Assembly (NCBI RefSeq): GCF_031457495.1
Contig: NZ_JAVDWM010000001.1
Coordinates: forward strand, 2,468,001 to 2,532,000
Direction of reading: 5' to 3'
From: Sphingopyxis sp. BE259
Lineage (GTDB): Bacteria > Pseudomonadota > Alphaproteobacteria > Sphingomonadales > Sphingomonadaceae
Length of the DNA stretch: 64,000 nt
Shown: piece by piece, positions 1-8,980 of the stretch
Numbering within the stretch: position 1 is the first letter of the stretch
How the letters are laid out: each line of letters begins with the position of its first letter
Program-made: the position numbers and the translations under genes
Notes under the pieces: model-generated
What the model was told of the DNA's origin: nothing
What the model saw: the letters and a program-made list of their open reading frames with translations, nothing else
Databases searched by the model: none

Positions 1-1
1 C

Positions 2-133
2 CCGCGCCTCGTCCGTCTGTTCGATTTCGACGTCGACAGCCCGTACAGCTACTGGTTCGTCTGCCGCCCGCGCGCGCTGCGCCAACCCGCGGTAAAACTG
101 TTCCACGACTGGTTGCTGGCAGCAAAGATCTGA
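2..133 (+). CDS. LysR-family transcriptional regulator, C-terminal end (partial)
   Basis: Only the last 43 codons are in the window; the gene begins upstream. The residues (DVDSPYSYWFVCRPRALRQP...FHDWLLAAKI) match the end of the substrate-binding domain of GcvA-like LysR regulators, where a YW(F/L)V strand and a final amphipathic helix close the fold. The target genes cannot be seen. It is host chromosome, outside the mobile element. Family call is by recognition of the C-terminal pattern only. Confidence 0.65.
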   Translation, partial: PRLVRLFDFDVDSPYSYWFVCRPRALRQPAVKLFHDWLLAAKI

Positions 134-140
134 AGGATGA

Positions 141-215
141 TGGTGCTGCTGGGGAGGATTGAACTCCCGACCTCGTCATTACCAATGACGCGCTCTACCA
201 CTGAGCTACAGCAGC
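141..215 (-). tRNA. tRNA-Thr(GGT)
   Basis: On the minus strand a full cloverleaf can be read: acceptor GCTGCTG pairing with CAGCAGC, D-arm, anticodon stem CGTCA/TGACG with loop TTGGTAA (anticodon GGT), a T-arm with GTTCAAT, and an encoded CCA. Intact host tRNA gene. Confidence 0.95.
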
Positions 216-321
216 AACCGAAACGCCCGCAAACGCCTGTTCGCTGGGCAGGCGCGGCCTATGGCGGGGCGCCTGTCGCCTGTCAAGGTGCCAGGCTTGA
301 CGATATAGCAAATTCGGGCGC

Positions 322-462
322 ATGGGTGGGCGGGTGAGCAAAACACCTTCCCCCGCCGACATCGAACGCGAACGCCGCCTGGCCGAGGCGTTGCGCGACA
401 ATCTGCGCAAGCGCAAGGCGCAGGCGCGCGGCGCCAAGGCTGAAACCGCGCCTAAAGACTGA
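322..462 (+). CDS. small conserved-type hypothetical protein
   Basis: A 46-codon frame rich in Arg, Lys, Glu and Ala (IERERRLAEALRDNLRKRKAQAR), predicted as one charged helix. Two in-frame starts are possible, ATG at 322 and GTG at 334 (S-K-T-P-S-P after it). Its stop overlaps the end of the convergent DUF1905 gene by 11 bases. Small basic proteins of this kind follow tRNA genes in sphingomonads, but I cannot assign a function. Codon use fits a real gene; support is moderate. Confidence 0.5.
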   Translation: MGGRVSKTPSPADIERERRLAEALRDNLRKRKAQARGAKAETAPKD

Positions 463-766
463 CGGTCACGGTCACGGCATCACCCTCGGCCAACTCCTCG
501 GCCTTGCGGACCGCGGCTTTGACCGGCAGCAACCAGCCGCCGCTTTCCTTGTGTGGGAACACTGACGTCTGCCAGCGCGTGTCGCCGATGGCCGCATCGA
601 CCCGCGCCGACCCGAAGCCCTTCCGCCCGTTCAGCCACTGCCCGCTGATCGCCGCGATCCGGATGCCGTCGGCGGCGTCGCCGGTAATGGTGACGAAAAA
701 CCACGCCGCCGGGGCGGTCGCCGATTGCCAGCGCCAGAGTGGCGTGGTGACGGTGAAATCCTCCAC
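452..766 (-). CDS. DUF1905 domain protein
   Basis: A 104-residue protein beginning MEDFTVTTPLWRWQSATAPAAWFFVTI and ending in a conserved segment (KESGGWLLPVKAAVRKAEELAEGDAVTVTVSL). This is the whole length of the DUF1905 fold, a small beta-barrel domain of unknown function often fused to or near YdeI-like proteins. It lies 2 bases downstream of the cyclophilin gene on the same strand, so the two are probably co-transcribed. Host chromosome. Confidence 0.8.
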   Translation of the reverse strand: MEDFTVTTPLWRWQSATAPAAWFFVTITGDAADGIRIAAISGQWLNGRKGFGSARVDAAIGDTRWQTSVFPHKESGGWLLPVKAAVRKAEELAEGDAVTVTVSL

Positions 767-768
767 CG

Positions 769-1773
769 CTATTTCGGGGCGGTCGCGCGGACGGGCACCG
801 GGATATTGCAGATGTCGGCGCCACCCGCAGGCTTGATGAAGAAAGGATCGCGGCGATTGGTGCGCGCGTCGGCGTAGCGGGCGAAGCTGTCGCTTTCGGT
901 TGAAAGATATTCAAATCGCGGCTGGTCGGCAGCGGCGAGTTCGGTGGCGATGCGGATCGAGGCGATCGGCACCCGCTCGGCTTCGATCTCATAGAATCCC
1001 AGCGCGCCGGTTCCGCGCGGCAAGCTCGACAGATGCTCGATGCCGCTGACAACGCGCCCGATCAGCGCGATATTCCGGTCCAGATGGCGCGGGGCGTGGC
1101 CGATCACGGTGTAGAGTTCGGCGCCGCTGCCGGTGTCGGGCGACATGTTGCGACCGACTCCGACCATGCCATAGCAGTGGACGGGCCACCAAACTTGGTC
1201 CCAGCCATATCCCGAAGTGGCAACCGGCCAGCCGGAATAGAAGTCCGCCCACTGTGCATATGCGTCGCGACTATGCCAGTCGGGATAGGGGTCAGGTTCG
1301 ACGCGCGGCAACAAGATTGCCGACGCCTGCCGCGGCTGACGCTTTGCATCGCGCTCCGCATTGCGAGCCTGCCATTCGGAAAGGCCGGACGTATACTGAC
1401 CCTCCGGCACCGTCACTAAACCCTCAGGCAGTGCCTTCTTCTCGGTCGCATCACCCCATTGCACGACATAATTGTCCTGCACCCGGTTGACGCTCGTCCC
1501 GTCCCACCAGTGCGCGGCGGCGAGTTTGCGGATGTTGCCGATCCACCCCTGGCTGAAAGGCGCGGGCATCAGCTGGATGACGATGCGGCGCGGCTTGCTC
1601 TTGGCGTCGGGCGTCAGGTCCATCACCAGCAGGTCGGACGGCGCAATCGCAATCCAGTCGCTGACCGGCGCGGCGGCCGCGATCTCGCCGGGCGACGGAA
1701 TCGATGTGAGCTCCTGCGCGGCGACCGGGGCGACGAGTGAAGCCGCGGCGGCGGCCAGAAGCAGATGTTTCAT
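769..1773 (-). CDS. secreted peptidyl-prolyl cis-trans isomerase, cyclophilin type
   Basis: A 334-residue protein with an N-terminal signal peptide (MKHLLLAAAAASLVAPVAAQ, cleavage near 19-20). The segment around residues 60-110 (RRIVIQLMPAPFSQGWIGNIRKLAAAHWWDGTSVNRVQDNYVVQWGD) has the arrangement of a cyclophilin active-site strand and loop. It should assist folding in the periplasm. A second cyclophilin-like segment (GVGRNMSPDTGSGAELYTVIGHAPRHLDRNIALIGRVVSGIEHLSSL) follows near 205-250. Longer than a minimal cyclophilin (about 170 aa), as usual for this sphingomonad group. First gene of a likely two-gene operon with the DUF1905 gene. Confidence 0.85.
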   Translation of the reverse strand: MKHLLLAAAAASLVAPVAAQELTSIPSPGEIAAAAPVSDWIAIAPSDLLVMDLTPDAKSKPRRIVIQLMPAPFSQGWIGNIRKLAAAHWWDGTSVNRVQDNYVVQWGDATEKKALPEGLVTVPEGQYTSGLSEWQARNAERDAKRQPRQASAILLPRVEPDPYPDWHSRDAYAQWADFYSGWPVATSGYGWDQVWWPVHCYGMVGVGRNMSPDTGSGAELYTVIGHAPRHLDRNIALIGRVVSGIEHLSSLPRGTGALGFYEIEAERVPIASIRIATELAAADQPRFEYLSTESDSFARYADARTNRRDPFFIKPAGGADICNIPVPVRATAPK

Positions 1774-1847
1774 GCCGCCTGTCTGCCACGCTCAACCGGC
1801 TTGCGAAAGCCCCGCCGAGCGATTAGGGCGCGCCTTCCAGTGCATGC

Positions 1848-1938
1848 GGAGCGGTGGCCGAGTGGTCGAAGGCGCTCGCCTGGAAAGTGAGTATAGGTCA
1901 AAAGCCTATCGTGGGTTCGAATCCCACCCGCTCCGCCA
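1848..1938 (+). tRNA. tRNA-Ser(GGA)
   Basis: Full class II cloverleaf: acceptor GGAGCGG/CCGCTCC, discriminator G, encoded CCA, anticodon stem CTCGC/GTGAG with loop CTGGAAA (anticodon GGA), a long variable arm and a T-arm GTTCGAATCC. Intact host gene about 100 bases outside the left end of the mobile element. Confidence 0.95.
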
Positions 1939-2040
1939 GCTGCCGCACCGCGGCGATGCCTGCCGCGCTTTTCCCGCTGCATCGTTTGAATTTGGGGGGA
2001 CGATCGGCGGCGCCGGTTGGCGGCGGCGGTTGACCGTAAA

Positions 2041-2100
2041 TGGTGCCCCTGGCCGGACTCGAACCAGCACTCCTTGCGGAACCGCATTTTGAGTGCGGCG
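2041..2100 (-). pseudogene. tRNA-Leu(CAA), 3' part cut off by the element
   Basis: On the minus strand this is the 3' part of a leucine tRNA: anticodon loop and stem (CTCAAAATGCGG), variable arm, T-arm with GTTCGAGTCC, acceptor CAGGGGC, A and CCA. What comes before it (2101 onward) is element DNA that cannot form a D-arm or a 5' acceptor strand. The missing 5' part lies at 59831-59870. The two parts fit exactly, so this was one gene before integration. Confidence 0.9.
2086..2100. repeat. attL core of the integrative element
   Basis: The 15-mer ATTTTGAGTGCGGCG, identical to 59831-59845. Left of it is tRNA 3' sequence; right of it is element sequence. It covers the anticodon loop and 5' anticodon stem of the split tRNA-Leu. 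Identity is lost on both sides of these 15 bases (C versus A before, A versus C after). Confidence 0.85.
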
Positions 2101-2528
2101 AGACTTCCGTATAACATTGATAACACTGCATGTTTTTGACTACAACCGAAAACTGTGTAAGGATTTGTGTAAGTTTGGATCCTTAGAGTGTCTGCTTTGC
2201 ACCCCAATTGTCGCCGTTGACCGATCGCGCGGTTGATCACGAAACCCGCCGTTCGTTCGTCTTCGGATGCCTGGATTGCGCCTGACTGACTTTGGGACAA
2301 AACGGTCGTTCCCAAGCATGATCGGCAATGGCCAGTTTCGGCGGCACCGGACATTCACTCAGTTGCGACGCTGCCCCCAATGAATGCGCAAGACTGACCG
2401 GTTGCAGGCCGGCAACTCCAAAATACCTGATGCGGGGAAGCTGGCATTCGTCCAGTCAGTTAACCGAGCCGATTTCACTGATGCAATGTGACTTGCTTCG
2501 CTCCGGCATGTACAAGTAGAATCCGCGG
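2101..2528. other. left-end region of the element without a supported gene
   Basis: No convincing coding frame. It holds two direct TGTGTAAG repeats at 2154-2161 and 2166-2173, which match repeats near the right end and are probably integrase arm sites. The rest is more AT-rich than the flanks, and I see nothing else I can name. Confidence 0.5.
2154..2173 (+). repeat. left arm-type integrase binding repeats (two TGTGTAAG)
   Basis: Two direct copies of TGTGTAAG, starts 12 bases apart, 54-73 bases inside the left core. The same pair occurs at 59736-59754. Tyrosine integrases of the lambda and ICE type bind such arm repeats on both sides of the attP core. The role is inferred from position and repetition. 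Confidence 0.6.
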
Positions 2529-3479
2529 ATGGCTGAAAATCAACCTGATACAAAACTGAAGCGCGATCCCGCCGAGCTGTTCGGCGGCAAGCGATTCGAT
2601 ATCGAACACGCTCTCAACATGTACGCGACGAGCTTCGTTCTCATGCCTGCCTTCGGAATCTACGAGGAGACGATTGTGGCGGCGTTCAAGCCGCAGCTCG
2701 CGAAGTGTCACATCTACGTCATCGGCACCATGCCGGCGATGGAGACCATCGATCAACGCCTTGAGAATGGGCAGCTTGTCATCGGTATGCTCGTTGCCGG
2801 CAAACGTCATGAACTCGCCTGGCCGATGCCTGAAGGCGTCGAGATGGTCGAGACCGAGCGGGGCTGGTTCATCAAGAACGGTGACGGCTACTGGGCGCCC
2901 TCTGACGACGAGATAGCGCAACGGTTAAATAACGAACAGGACGCAGTCCACTTCGAGGTACTCTATATCGGTCAGGCTTATGGCAAGGACGGGTCCCGCA
3001 ACGCCCTAGACCGGCTGCTCAAGCACGAGACCCTGCAGCGGATCTCGGTCAAGGGCGTACCCGCCGATCGTCGACTCACGCTTCTCATGCTTGAAATCGT
3101 GCCGGGCAACCGCATGATCACGTTTATGAACCCTTGGGCCCAGGCCACGGAGGACGGCAGCGCCCGCATCTCGGCGGGCTTAGACAAGCTGTTCGGGACA
3201 TCAGACGCCGAACGCGTGACCCTCTACGAGGCGTCGCTGATCCGTCACTTCCAGCCACCGTTCAACAAGGAGTTCAAGGAAAGTTTCCCTTCGACCAATC
3301 TGAAGGTACTGGCGGACTGCTACGACAAGGACTTCTCCGCCTTGATCTCGGAGATCTGCATCGACGAACTACCGTTCAAGATGACCTCGGATGCCGTTCC
3401 CCCGTCCCAGTATCACACCGCCAAGTTCGACCTTCACGAGGACGAGGCGCGTAAAGTTTTCTTCGGCAGGAAGAGGTAG
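2529..3479 (+). CDS. GIY-YIG-like nuclease-fold protein, hypothetical
   Basis: A 316-residue protein I do not recognise as a named family. Residues about 141-250 look like a divergent GIY-YIG module: an FEVLYIGQAYG strand (Y146-I-G), then R157, R162 and H166 in SRNALDRLLKH, then a helix with E234 (LYEASLIRHFQPPFN) and N246, the usual order Tyr-Arg-His-Glu-Asn. GIY-YIG domains cut DNA or RNA. The first 140 residues are unlike that fold. ATG start at 2529; no strong ribosome site seen. First gene inside the left end, a common place for cargo. Catalysis is inferred. Confidence 0.6.
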   Translation: MAENQPDTKLKRDPAELFGGKRFDIEHALNMYATSFVLMPAFGIYEETIVAAFKPQLAKCHIYVIGTMPAMETIDQRLENGQLVIGMLVAGKRHELAWPMPEGVEMVETERGWFIKNGDGYWAPSDDEIAQRLNNEQDAVHFEVLYIGQAYGKDGSRNALDRLLKHETLQRISVKGVPADRRLTLLMLEIVPGNRMITFMNPWAQATEDGSARISAGLDKLFGTSDAERVTLYEASLIRHFQPPFNKEFKESFPSTNLKVLADCYDKDFSALISEICIDELPFKMTSDAVPPSQYHTAKFDLHEDEARKVFFGRKR

Positions 3480-3648
3480 CGGCGCGGGGGCCGTGGGCAC
3501 GGTACGAGGTGGTCAGAGAGACCATCTGCGTCGCTATTCTGCATAGCCAGTCGTCGCGTCAATTTTACCGTTTTTGTCGCACTTCGGCATGAGCGCCGGA
3601 GTTCGAAGGGAGCCACGAAGATATGGCAACGATACGGCATGACGCTAG

Positions 3649-4902
3649 GTGAGTGGCGAACTCGAAGGCGGTCATTTCGACATTACGGTTGACAGAATAG
3701 CTATGATGGGAGGGGATTTGACGCACGCTCAAGCAATAGAATTGCTCGACGAAGCGGCGCGCGAACTGGCTGAAATTCATCGCGGGAAGCACTATGCTTT
3801 GTGGCGCGATGAAAAACGTCGTTCCCTTGGCGACGCCCTTCAACAAGTCTCGCCGTTCAACGCCTATAGTGACAATTGGATTTTCACTGGCGATGGCGGG
3901 GGGGCGATAGCGCAAGGCCGGTTCGGCGATTGGGCGATTGATCGTCTGGTCGAGAAGCTCGACGCTGCCGCGATTTTCGCTGCCTTTGGCGAAGAGATCG
4001 CCGGAAATGTTGGACACTATTCCGAACTGAGCGCAATCCTCGGCGTGCAACTAGACGCTACCGTCGATTTGGGCGGCGGCGTGACACTGGATGCAGAGCC
4101 CGAGGATTATTTCGAGGGGCTGATGCACCGCATCCCATTCCAGATGCTGCCCGTGCCGTCAGGAACGAGCGTGCTGTGCCATCAATACCGTGTCGAGCCC
4201 GCATTCGAGCTCCGCACCGGCGCGCCGCTCGGCGAGAGTGTGACGACACCTGCTGCGTCGGCCCGTGATCAGGTGCGCCAGCGAGTGCGCCTGGCGTGCC
4301 TCCTCGCCAGCACCGGTCCGGTCGAGCTACCTTTTTCGCTGCTGCAGCCGGATCGAGCGAGCCTGTTCGTTGCTGGAGACGGCAATCAGTCCGGGCGCCC
4401 GTTCGCCGCGATGCCGTTGGTCGCATTTCCCGTTGAGGGCGCGGCAGTCGCGCGAGCCTATGGTCTTCTCGCAACCTTCCGGGGCGGCGCCAGCATGGCG
4501 CGCGCGATCGACCGGCTGGGACGTTCGCGCCTGGCGATCAACCCGGTAGATCGCGCGCTCGACCTCGGCATGGCGTCCGAGATCGTGCTGATGCACGACC
4601 ACAGCCCCAACAATACCGAAATTGCCCATAAGATCGGCAGCCGCGCGGCATGGCTTCTCGGTCAAGCACCGACCGAGCGGGCGACGATTTTCGCTGACAT
4701 GAAATCGCTCTATGGAGCTCGGTCACAAGCGGTGCATTCCGGCGTTTTGTCGTCACGATCGACCATAGACCTCGATGCTGCTGATGCGCTCGTCACGCGT
4801 ATCTTCACCGCGATCCTCGCTCGTGGCGCCTTTCCGGATTGGTCTAGCCTGGTGATGGGCGGAGACGCCTTGCAACCGGGGGAGGACGAAGGTGACGCAT
4901 AA
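3649..4902 (+). CDS. HEPN-domain protein (Apea-like), hypothetical
   Basis: A 417-residue protein. The C-terminal part (about 280-400) is helical and ends in YGARSQAVHSG, an R-x4-H motif (R358, H363) as in HEPN ribonucleases of the Apea type, preceded by a helix with ERATIFADMKSLY. HEPN proteins often cut RNA in defence and toxin systems. The N-terminal 270 residues have no motif I recognise. The GTG at 3649 is the longest start; an in-frame ATG at 3703 is an alternative, and neither has a clear ribosome site. It sits between two other unknown cargo genes on the same strand. Confidence 0.6.
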   Translation: MSGELEGGHFDITVDRIAMMGGDLTHAQAIELLDEAARELAEIHRGKHYALWRDEKRRSLGDALQQVSPFNAYSDNWIFTGDGGGAIAQGRFGDWAIDRLVEKLDAAAIFAAFGEEIAGNVGHYSELSAILGVQLDATVDLGGGVTLDAEPEDYFEGLMHRIPFQMLPVPSGTSVLCHQYRVEPAFELRTGAPLGESVTTPAASARDQVRQRVRLACLLASTGPVELPFSLLQPDRASLFVAGDGNQSGRPFAAMPLVAFPVEGAAVARAYGLLATFRGGASMARAIDRLGRSRLAINPVDRALDLGMASEIVLMHDHSPNNTEIAHKIGSRAAWLLGQAPTERATIFADMKSLYGARSQAVHSGVLSSRSTIDLDAADALVTRIFTAILARGAFPDWSSLVMGGDALQPGEDEGDA

Positions 4903-4990
4903 TACAATGCGTGCGCGTCCTCGACCGGAAAAACGAAGTGCGGCTCATTCTTGCGTTCAAATGACGCGCCAAAGTCGGTAGTTATTCCAG

Positions 4991-6115
4991 ATGCCTACCA
5001 CCGCCTTTTCGAACCACTTCAGACGCGAACTTGATGTCGGCCAGCTCGCTCGCCTGATCCTGCAGGGCGCGCCGCACGCGAGCGAGAATCACCTCTCGGA
5101 CGCTCAGCGCGTCTGGATCCGGACCGACGTGCGCTGCTCGTCCTGCGGCGTGGGCGGCGCTCAGATTGTGCGGGCAACGAAGCCCGCGGGCGCACGGGGC
5201 GGCACCCGACAGGCGCATTTTCGCTTCGTCGGCGATAATGCCATGGACGCCCACCACCGCTTTTGCGAGTTCCACGGGGCCGATGGCCAGGAGCGGCAGA
5301 CCGAAAGTCTCGTCGACTTCGGAAGTGCCAAGACCATCGAGACCCGGCTTATCGGCCAGCTCGTCTGCAAGGGGATCGAACAGGGTATCTTCGACCAGAC
5401 CGCGATCCGTGGAATGCGGCAATGGTTCTTCGACCTTAAGGCGGCAAACCGCTTTACCATCGCCATTGATTCGACGGCAGTCGACTGGCTCTCCGCGCTC
5501 CTGCGCCATCCCTTCTACCAGCGATGGGTCTTCCACCCAGTGCAGGCGCAACTTCCTGGCTTCGACTGGAAGCAGGCGACCCGTCAGGCATTCACCGAGC
5601 AGTTCTGGCCACTTTTCGATCACATGTCCGGCAGGCGCCTCGGCGATACCAAATCGCGCACGAAGGAGTTGGTTGCCCGCTTCGCGGGCCAGGAGGTGTT
5701 TGACCCAGCGGCGCTCAAGCCGAGCTATGAGCTGACCCTCCAGCTCGCGACCTTCATCGGACGCAATTCCGGGCTGGATTTTCGCCGGTCAAAGCCCGAT
5801 GAATATCGGTGGAACGGCGCACCGCCGGCGCTGCTGGCCTTGTGTGCCCTCATACTGTTCGTATCGGACTGGCAGTTGAACGCGGCGATCGGCAAGTTCG
5901 CGCAGATCCTGGCAGCGCCTGATCCGAGTGATCCGCTCCTTGGAAATGTCGTCGGGCTGAATCCCTTCCACGACTATGCCGCTTGGAAGATGGTGGTGCT
6001 CGCCCAGGAGATTGCCGAGCAGCCCACTGACGTCCGTGTCTATGATGCCGAGCTCGCGCGGATCGAGGCCGAACTGCGCGAAGCCTATCACGCTTGGACC
6101 CAAGGCCAGGGCTGA
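4991..6115 (+). CDS. hypothetical protein with a possible zinc-binding site
   Basis: A 374-residue protein of no family I can name. Near the N-terminus C49-x2-C52, H76, H88/H89, C92 and H95 (RCSSCG...QAHFRF...DAHHRFCEFH) could bind zinc. A Leu-rich segment (PPALLALCALILFVSDW, about 291-307) is hydrophobic but short for a membrane anchor. It starts 88 bases after the HEPN gene on the same strand, so the two may be co-transcribed. It could be a partner in one defence unit with the HEPN gene, but this is inference from proximity. Confidence 0.5.
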   Translation: MPTTAFSNHFRRELDVGQLARLILQGAPHASENHLSDAQRVWIRTDVRCSSCGVGGAQIVRATKPAGARGGTRQAHFRFVGDNAMDAHHRFCEFHGADGQERQTESLVDFGSAKTIETRLIGQLVCKGIEQGIFDQTAIRGMRQWFFDLKAANRFTIAIDSTAVDWLSALLRHPFYQRWVFHPVQAQLPGFDWKQATRQAFTEQFWPLFDHMSGRRLGDTKSRTKELVARFAGQEVFDPAALKPSYELTLQLATFIGRNSGLDFRRSKPDEYRWNGAPPALLALCALILFVSDWQLNAAIGKFAQILAAPDPSDPLLGNVVGLNPFHDYAAWKMVVLAQEIAEQPTDVRVYDAELARIEAELREAYHAWTQGQG

Positions 6116-6119
6116 TCGC

Positions 6120-6320
6120 TCATCGCGGAGGTGGAGGGCGCATCTGGCCGCCCAAAGCCGTCCTATCTTCCCAGGCCTGCCGCACCATTGCATCGCAGAT
6201 CAAGTCGCGCGGAACCTCGCCTTTACGAACGAGAGCTGCCATTCGCTCGCGAGCCTCGAACGTCGTATTCTGGTCGGCTACCGCCAGCCCGATCGGCAGC
6301 AGAAGGGACTTAGCGGCCAT
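6120..6320 (-). CDS. small hypothetical protein
   Basis: A 66-residue frame on the minus strand, convergent with the preceding gene: MAAKSLLLPIGLAVADQNTT, then a charged helix and RDLICDAMVRQAWEDR. Residue and codon use look like real coding sequence, yet no clear ribosome site precedes the ATG. It may be a remnant of a longer gene. It falls inside the 459-base gap 6116-6574, in which I see nothing else. Confidence 0.35.
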   Translation of the reverse strand: MAAKSLLLPIGLAVADQNTTFEARERMAALVRKGEVPRDLICDAMVRQAWEDRTALGGQMRPPPPR

Positions 6321-6574
6321 CCGCAGCCCAAGGGCGAAAGTCAGCTTCCGGCAGTAGCGGATGTGCGACGGCTAAGGTCAACTCGGTCCTAAAAATGCAG
6401 CATCCATAAAACGGTGAACGTCCTGCGCGAACAGCCAAACTCTCGCACTGCGCGCGAACCTCAAGCTATCCAAGCATCAGAAAGATCTGCGACCCTTTGA
6501 CCTATGCTTAGCTGACGTTAACATCGGCGCCTTAATCCGCTGAGCCATTCGCTTAGCAGCAATCGAGGGTTCGT

Positions 6575-8452
6575 TTGGGAAGGTTGATTTCACCGCCTTT
6601 GGTCGATTTGCCGAAGCTGCGACAGCCGCTGACGGCTGGCGAGAGCATGGTGCTGGAAATGTTTGATCAAACGCTCGATCCCGAGTGGGAAATCTACGTC
6701 CAGCCCCATCTCAACGGCCTGCGGCCGGATTTCGTCCTCTTGCATCCAAGGGTTGGAATTGCGGTCTTCGAGGTGAAGGACTGGAATCTTGATGCGATGG
6801 ACTATTTCGTTCGTAAAGGAACGAAACGTCCGGAGTTATGGGCTAGGCGGGACGGTAAGGAGTTCTCCCGCCAATCCGAGAATCCCTTTCCAAAGGTTGA
6901 ATATTACAGAGAAGCCATATACAATCTTTACTGCCCCAGGCTCCCTAAGGACAAAGGCTTCGGCGCTATTACGGCGGGCGTTATATTCCCATTCGCTAGC
7001 ATTAATCGCCTGCGTTCTCTCTTCTCCCCTTTTTTGCAACACGGTGAGCTGGAAGCTGCGGCGAAATATACCCCCTTGAGCGGTGTAGAGGAGGTCGCAA
7101 ATGGGCTGATCTCTCAGGTTTTCCCGGAATCTGCGCGCAAATCGTCGATGCTGATGCGTCCTGAGCTCGCCGACGATCTTCGGGGTTGGCTCATGGAACC
7201 AGATTTCTCAGCGACACAACGCCGTCCCCTCGAAATGAACGCTAGCCAGCAGCAGTTCGCTGGCTCCAGAACCGAGAGTGGATTTAGGCGGATAAAGGGT
7301 CCGGCGGGATCAGGGAAATCACTGGTTTTGGCTGCGCGCGCCGCCCGACTTGCCGATGAAGGCAAGACAGTCCTCGTAGCGACTTTTAACATCACGCTAT
7401 GGCATTACCTGCGAGACTTGGTCGTTCGTGAGCTGAAATCTGGATCCAGTTATCGGAATATTGTTTTCGTCAACTTTCACAGTTGGTGCAGGGACGTTTG
7501 CGAGACCGTGGGGTGGTCCGAACCCTACGACGAACTCTGGAAATCTGGTGATCCTGTCTCGGTAATGGAGACAGCCCTCCCGGAACTGGTAGGGCAATCG
7601 GCCGCTGAATCAGCGGCCCCGAGCTATGACGCCATACTTGTCGATGAGGGACAAGATTACCGTCCCCTTTGGTGGAGCACACTGCGCACGTTTCTGAAGC
7701 CTGGCGGCGAGATGCTCATGGCGGCAGACGCGACACAGGACATTTACGGGACTGCTGGAGCATGGACTGACGATGTTATGGCGGGAGCTGGCTTCAGAGG
7801 TGCGTGGGCTAATCTGGATGTTAGCTACCGGCTGCCCGTATCCGCAGTGCCGCTAATTCGAGACTTCGCTGAGCGCTTCCTTCCGGATACGGAGATCAAC
7901 CTACCGCTTCCACAGCAAGCCTCGTTCGAACTCGCACCTTGTCGGCTACGATGGGTACAATGCGCGACTGAAAACTCGGTCACCGCCTGCGTCGAAGAAC
8001 TGCTGCGCATGATGCATTTCACCGGCGAGGGTAGCTTCGCCAATGCGGATATTACCTTCCTTGCGTCCGACACAGCAAGCGGGAGCGAGGTAGTTGATGA
8101 GCTAGAATCACACGGCATCAGAAGCGTGTCCACCTTTGCGCAAGACACGCAAGAGCGGAGGCGCCAGAAAGTTGGCTTCTACATGGGTGACGCGCGCATA
8201 AAGGCGACGACACTTCACAGCTTTAAGGGCTGGGAATCCCCGTTGCTGGTCATACAGGCTGGAGCTTCGATCGATGCTGGAAGCCGAGCACTCATATATA
8301 CCGGCCTTACGCGGCTCAAGAATACGATCGCGGGCAGTCGACTTACGATCGTAAGCTCGTCACCAGACTTCCTGGATTTCGGGAGAACGTGGCCCAATTT
8401 CCATGACGTTTCAGCCGAAGGCAAGACCGGTTTCGGCGTGAGCGGACGCTGA
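6575..8452 (+). CDS. NERD nuclease-UvrD-like helicase fusion
   Basis: A 625-residue protein. The N-terminal NERD domain (about 22-170) carries the PD-(D/E)XK core: D52 in RPDFVLLH and E66-V-K68 in VFEVKDW. The C-terminal part is a superfamily 1 helicase with Walker A GPAGSGKS at 242-249, Walker B VDEGQD, and late motifs (TLHSFKGWESPLLVIQAG, YTGLTRLK). Fusions of this shape occur in defence islands, where they should unwind and cut DNA. The start is a TTG at 6575 with a GAGGG ribosome site 5 bases upstream. It stands alone between an intergenic gap and a convergent small gene. Confidence 0.8.
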   Translation: MGRLISPPLVDLPKLRQPLTAGESMVLEMFDQTLDPEWEIYVQPHLNGLRPDFVLLHPRVGIAVFEVKDWNLDAMDYFVRKGTKRPELWARRDGKEFSRQSENPFPKVEYYREAIYNLYCPRLPKDKGFGAITAGVIFPFASINRLRSLFSPFLQHGELEAAAKYTPLSGVEEVANGLISQVFPESARKSSMLMRPELADDLRGWLMEPDFSATQRRPLEMNASQQQFAGSRTESGFRRIKGPAGSGKSLVLAARAARLADEGKTVLVATFNITLWHYLRDLVVRELKSGSSYRNIVFVNFHSWCRDVCETVGWSEPYDELWKSGDPVSVMETALPELVGQSAAESAAPSYDAILVDEGQDYRPLWWSTLRTFLKPGGEMLMAADATQDIYGTAGAWTDDVMAGAGFRGAWANLDVSYRLPVSAVPLIRDFAERFLPDTEINLPLPQQASFELAPCRLRWVQCATENSVTACVEELLRMMHFTGEGSFANADITFLASDTASGSEVVDELESHGIRSVSTFAQDTQERRRQKVGFYMGDARIKATTLHSFKGWESPLLVIQAGASIDAGSRALIYTGLTRLKNTIAGSRLTIVSSSPDFLDFGRTWPNFHDVSAEGKTGFGVSGR

Positions 8453-8575
8453 TGCGACGGTCGCAGGATGGCTTGAACTGGTCGCCTGCTGTCGATCAGA
8501 GAACTGGCGAAAAATGGGACATAGCCGTCAATCGAGCCAGAAAACTCGAACGTCCGTGCCTCCAACACCCGACGT

Positions 8576-8980
8576 TCAAGGCTGATGCAGGCAGGAGATG
8601 AGATCATCGCAGGCGGCATAATAATATTGACCCGGCTCCGAGGTCATTTTTGGCTTGTAGAGCGCTGAAGGCCAAGCGTCCTTCCTCTGGCACTCTTTAA
8701 ACATGAGCGAATGGAACAGGTCGCTGTCCATGTAGATTTCCATGCGAGGATGGGTCCCCGCCTTGATGGCCTTGCGCGCAGCCGCTTCGATCAGCGAGAT
8801 TTGCGCGAAGGGAAGCCCCAGGCTGTTGAGCGAGATGTGGTTCTGCGCTTTCGAGATATGGAGCAACGGGTCGTCATAATATTCGTTCGACCCTTGCGCG
8901 AACACCCCATAGATTTCGAGGCCCAACGCGTCCCGGTACAGCGTCTGCAACTGCCGGAAGAGAATGAAGAGGTTCTCCAT
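8576..8980 (-). CDS. hypothetical protein, 134 aa
   Basis: Begins MENLFILFRQLQTLYRDALGLEIYG and is composed of mixed alpha and beta segments with many Tyr and Asp residues. I do not recognise it. No ribosome site is obvious before the ATG. Its 3' end includes one of two copies of a short repeat (AATATTGACCCG(G/A)CTC) whose other copy is at 9085-9100, so the gene may have arrived or been trimmed with a lost insertion sequence. Confidence 0.45.
   Translation of the reverse strand: MENLFILFRQLQTLYRDALGLEIYGVFAQGSNEYYDDPLLHISKAQNHISLNSLGLPFAQISLIEAAARKAIKAGTHPRMEIYMDSDLFHSLMFKECQRKDAWPSALYKPKMTSEPGQYYYAACDDLISCLHQP

Noticed and set aside
1472..2131. Long open frames across the tRNA-Ser gene and the attL region on both strands
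   Set aside because: They run through a clear tRNA and a tRNA half; the translations contain typical tRNA-derived peptides and no protein family.
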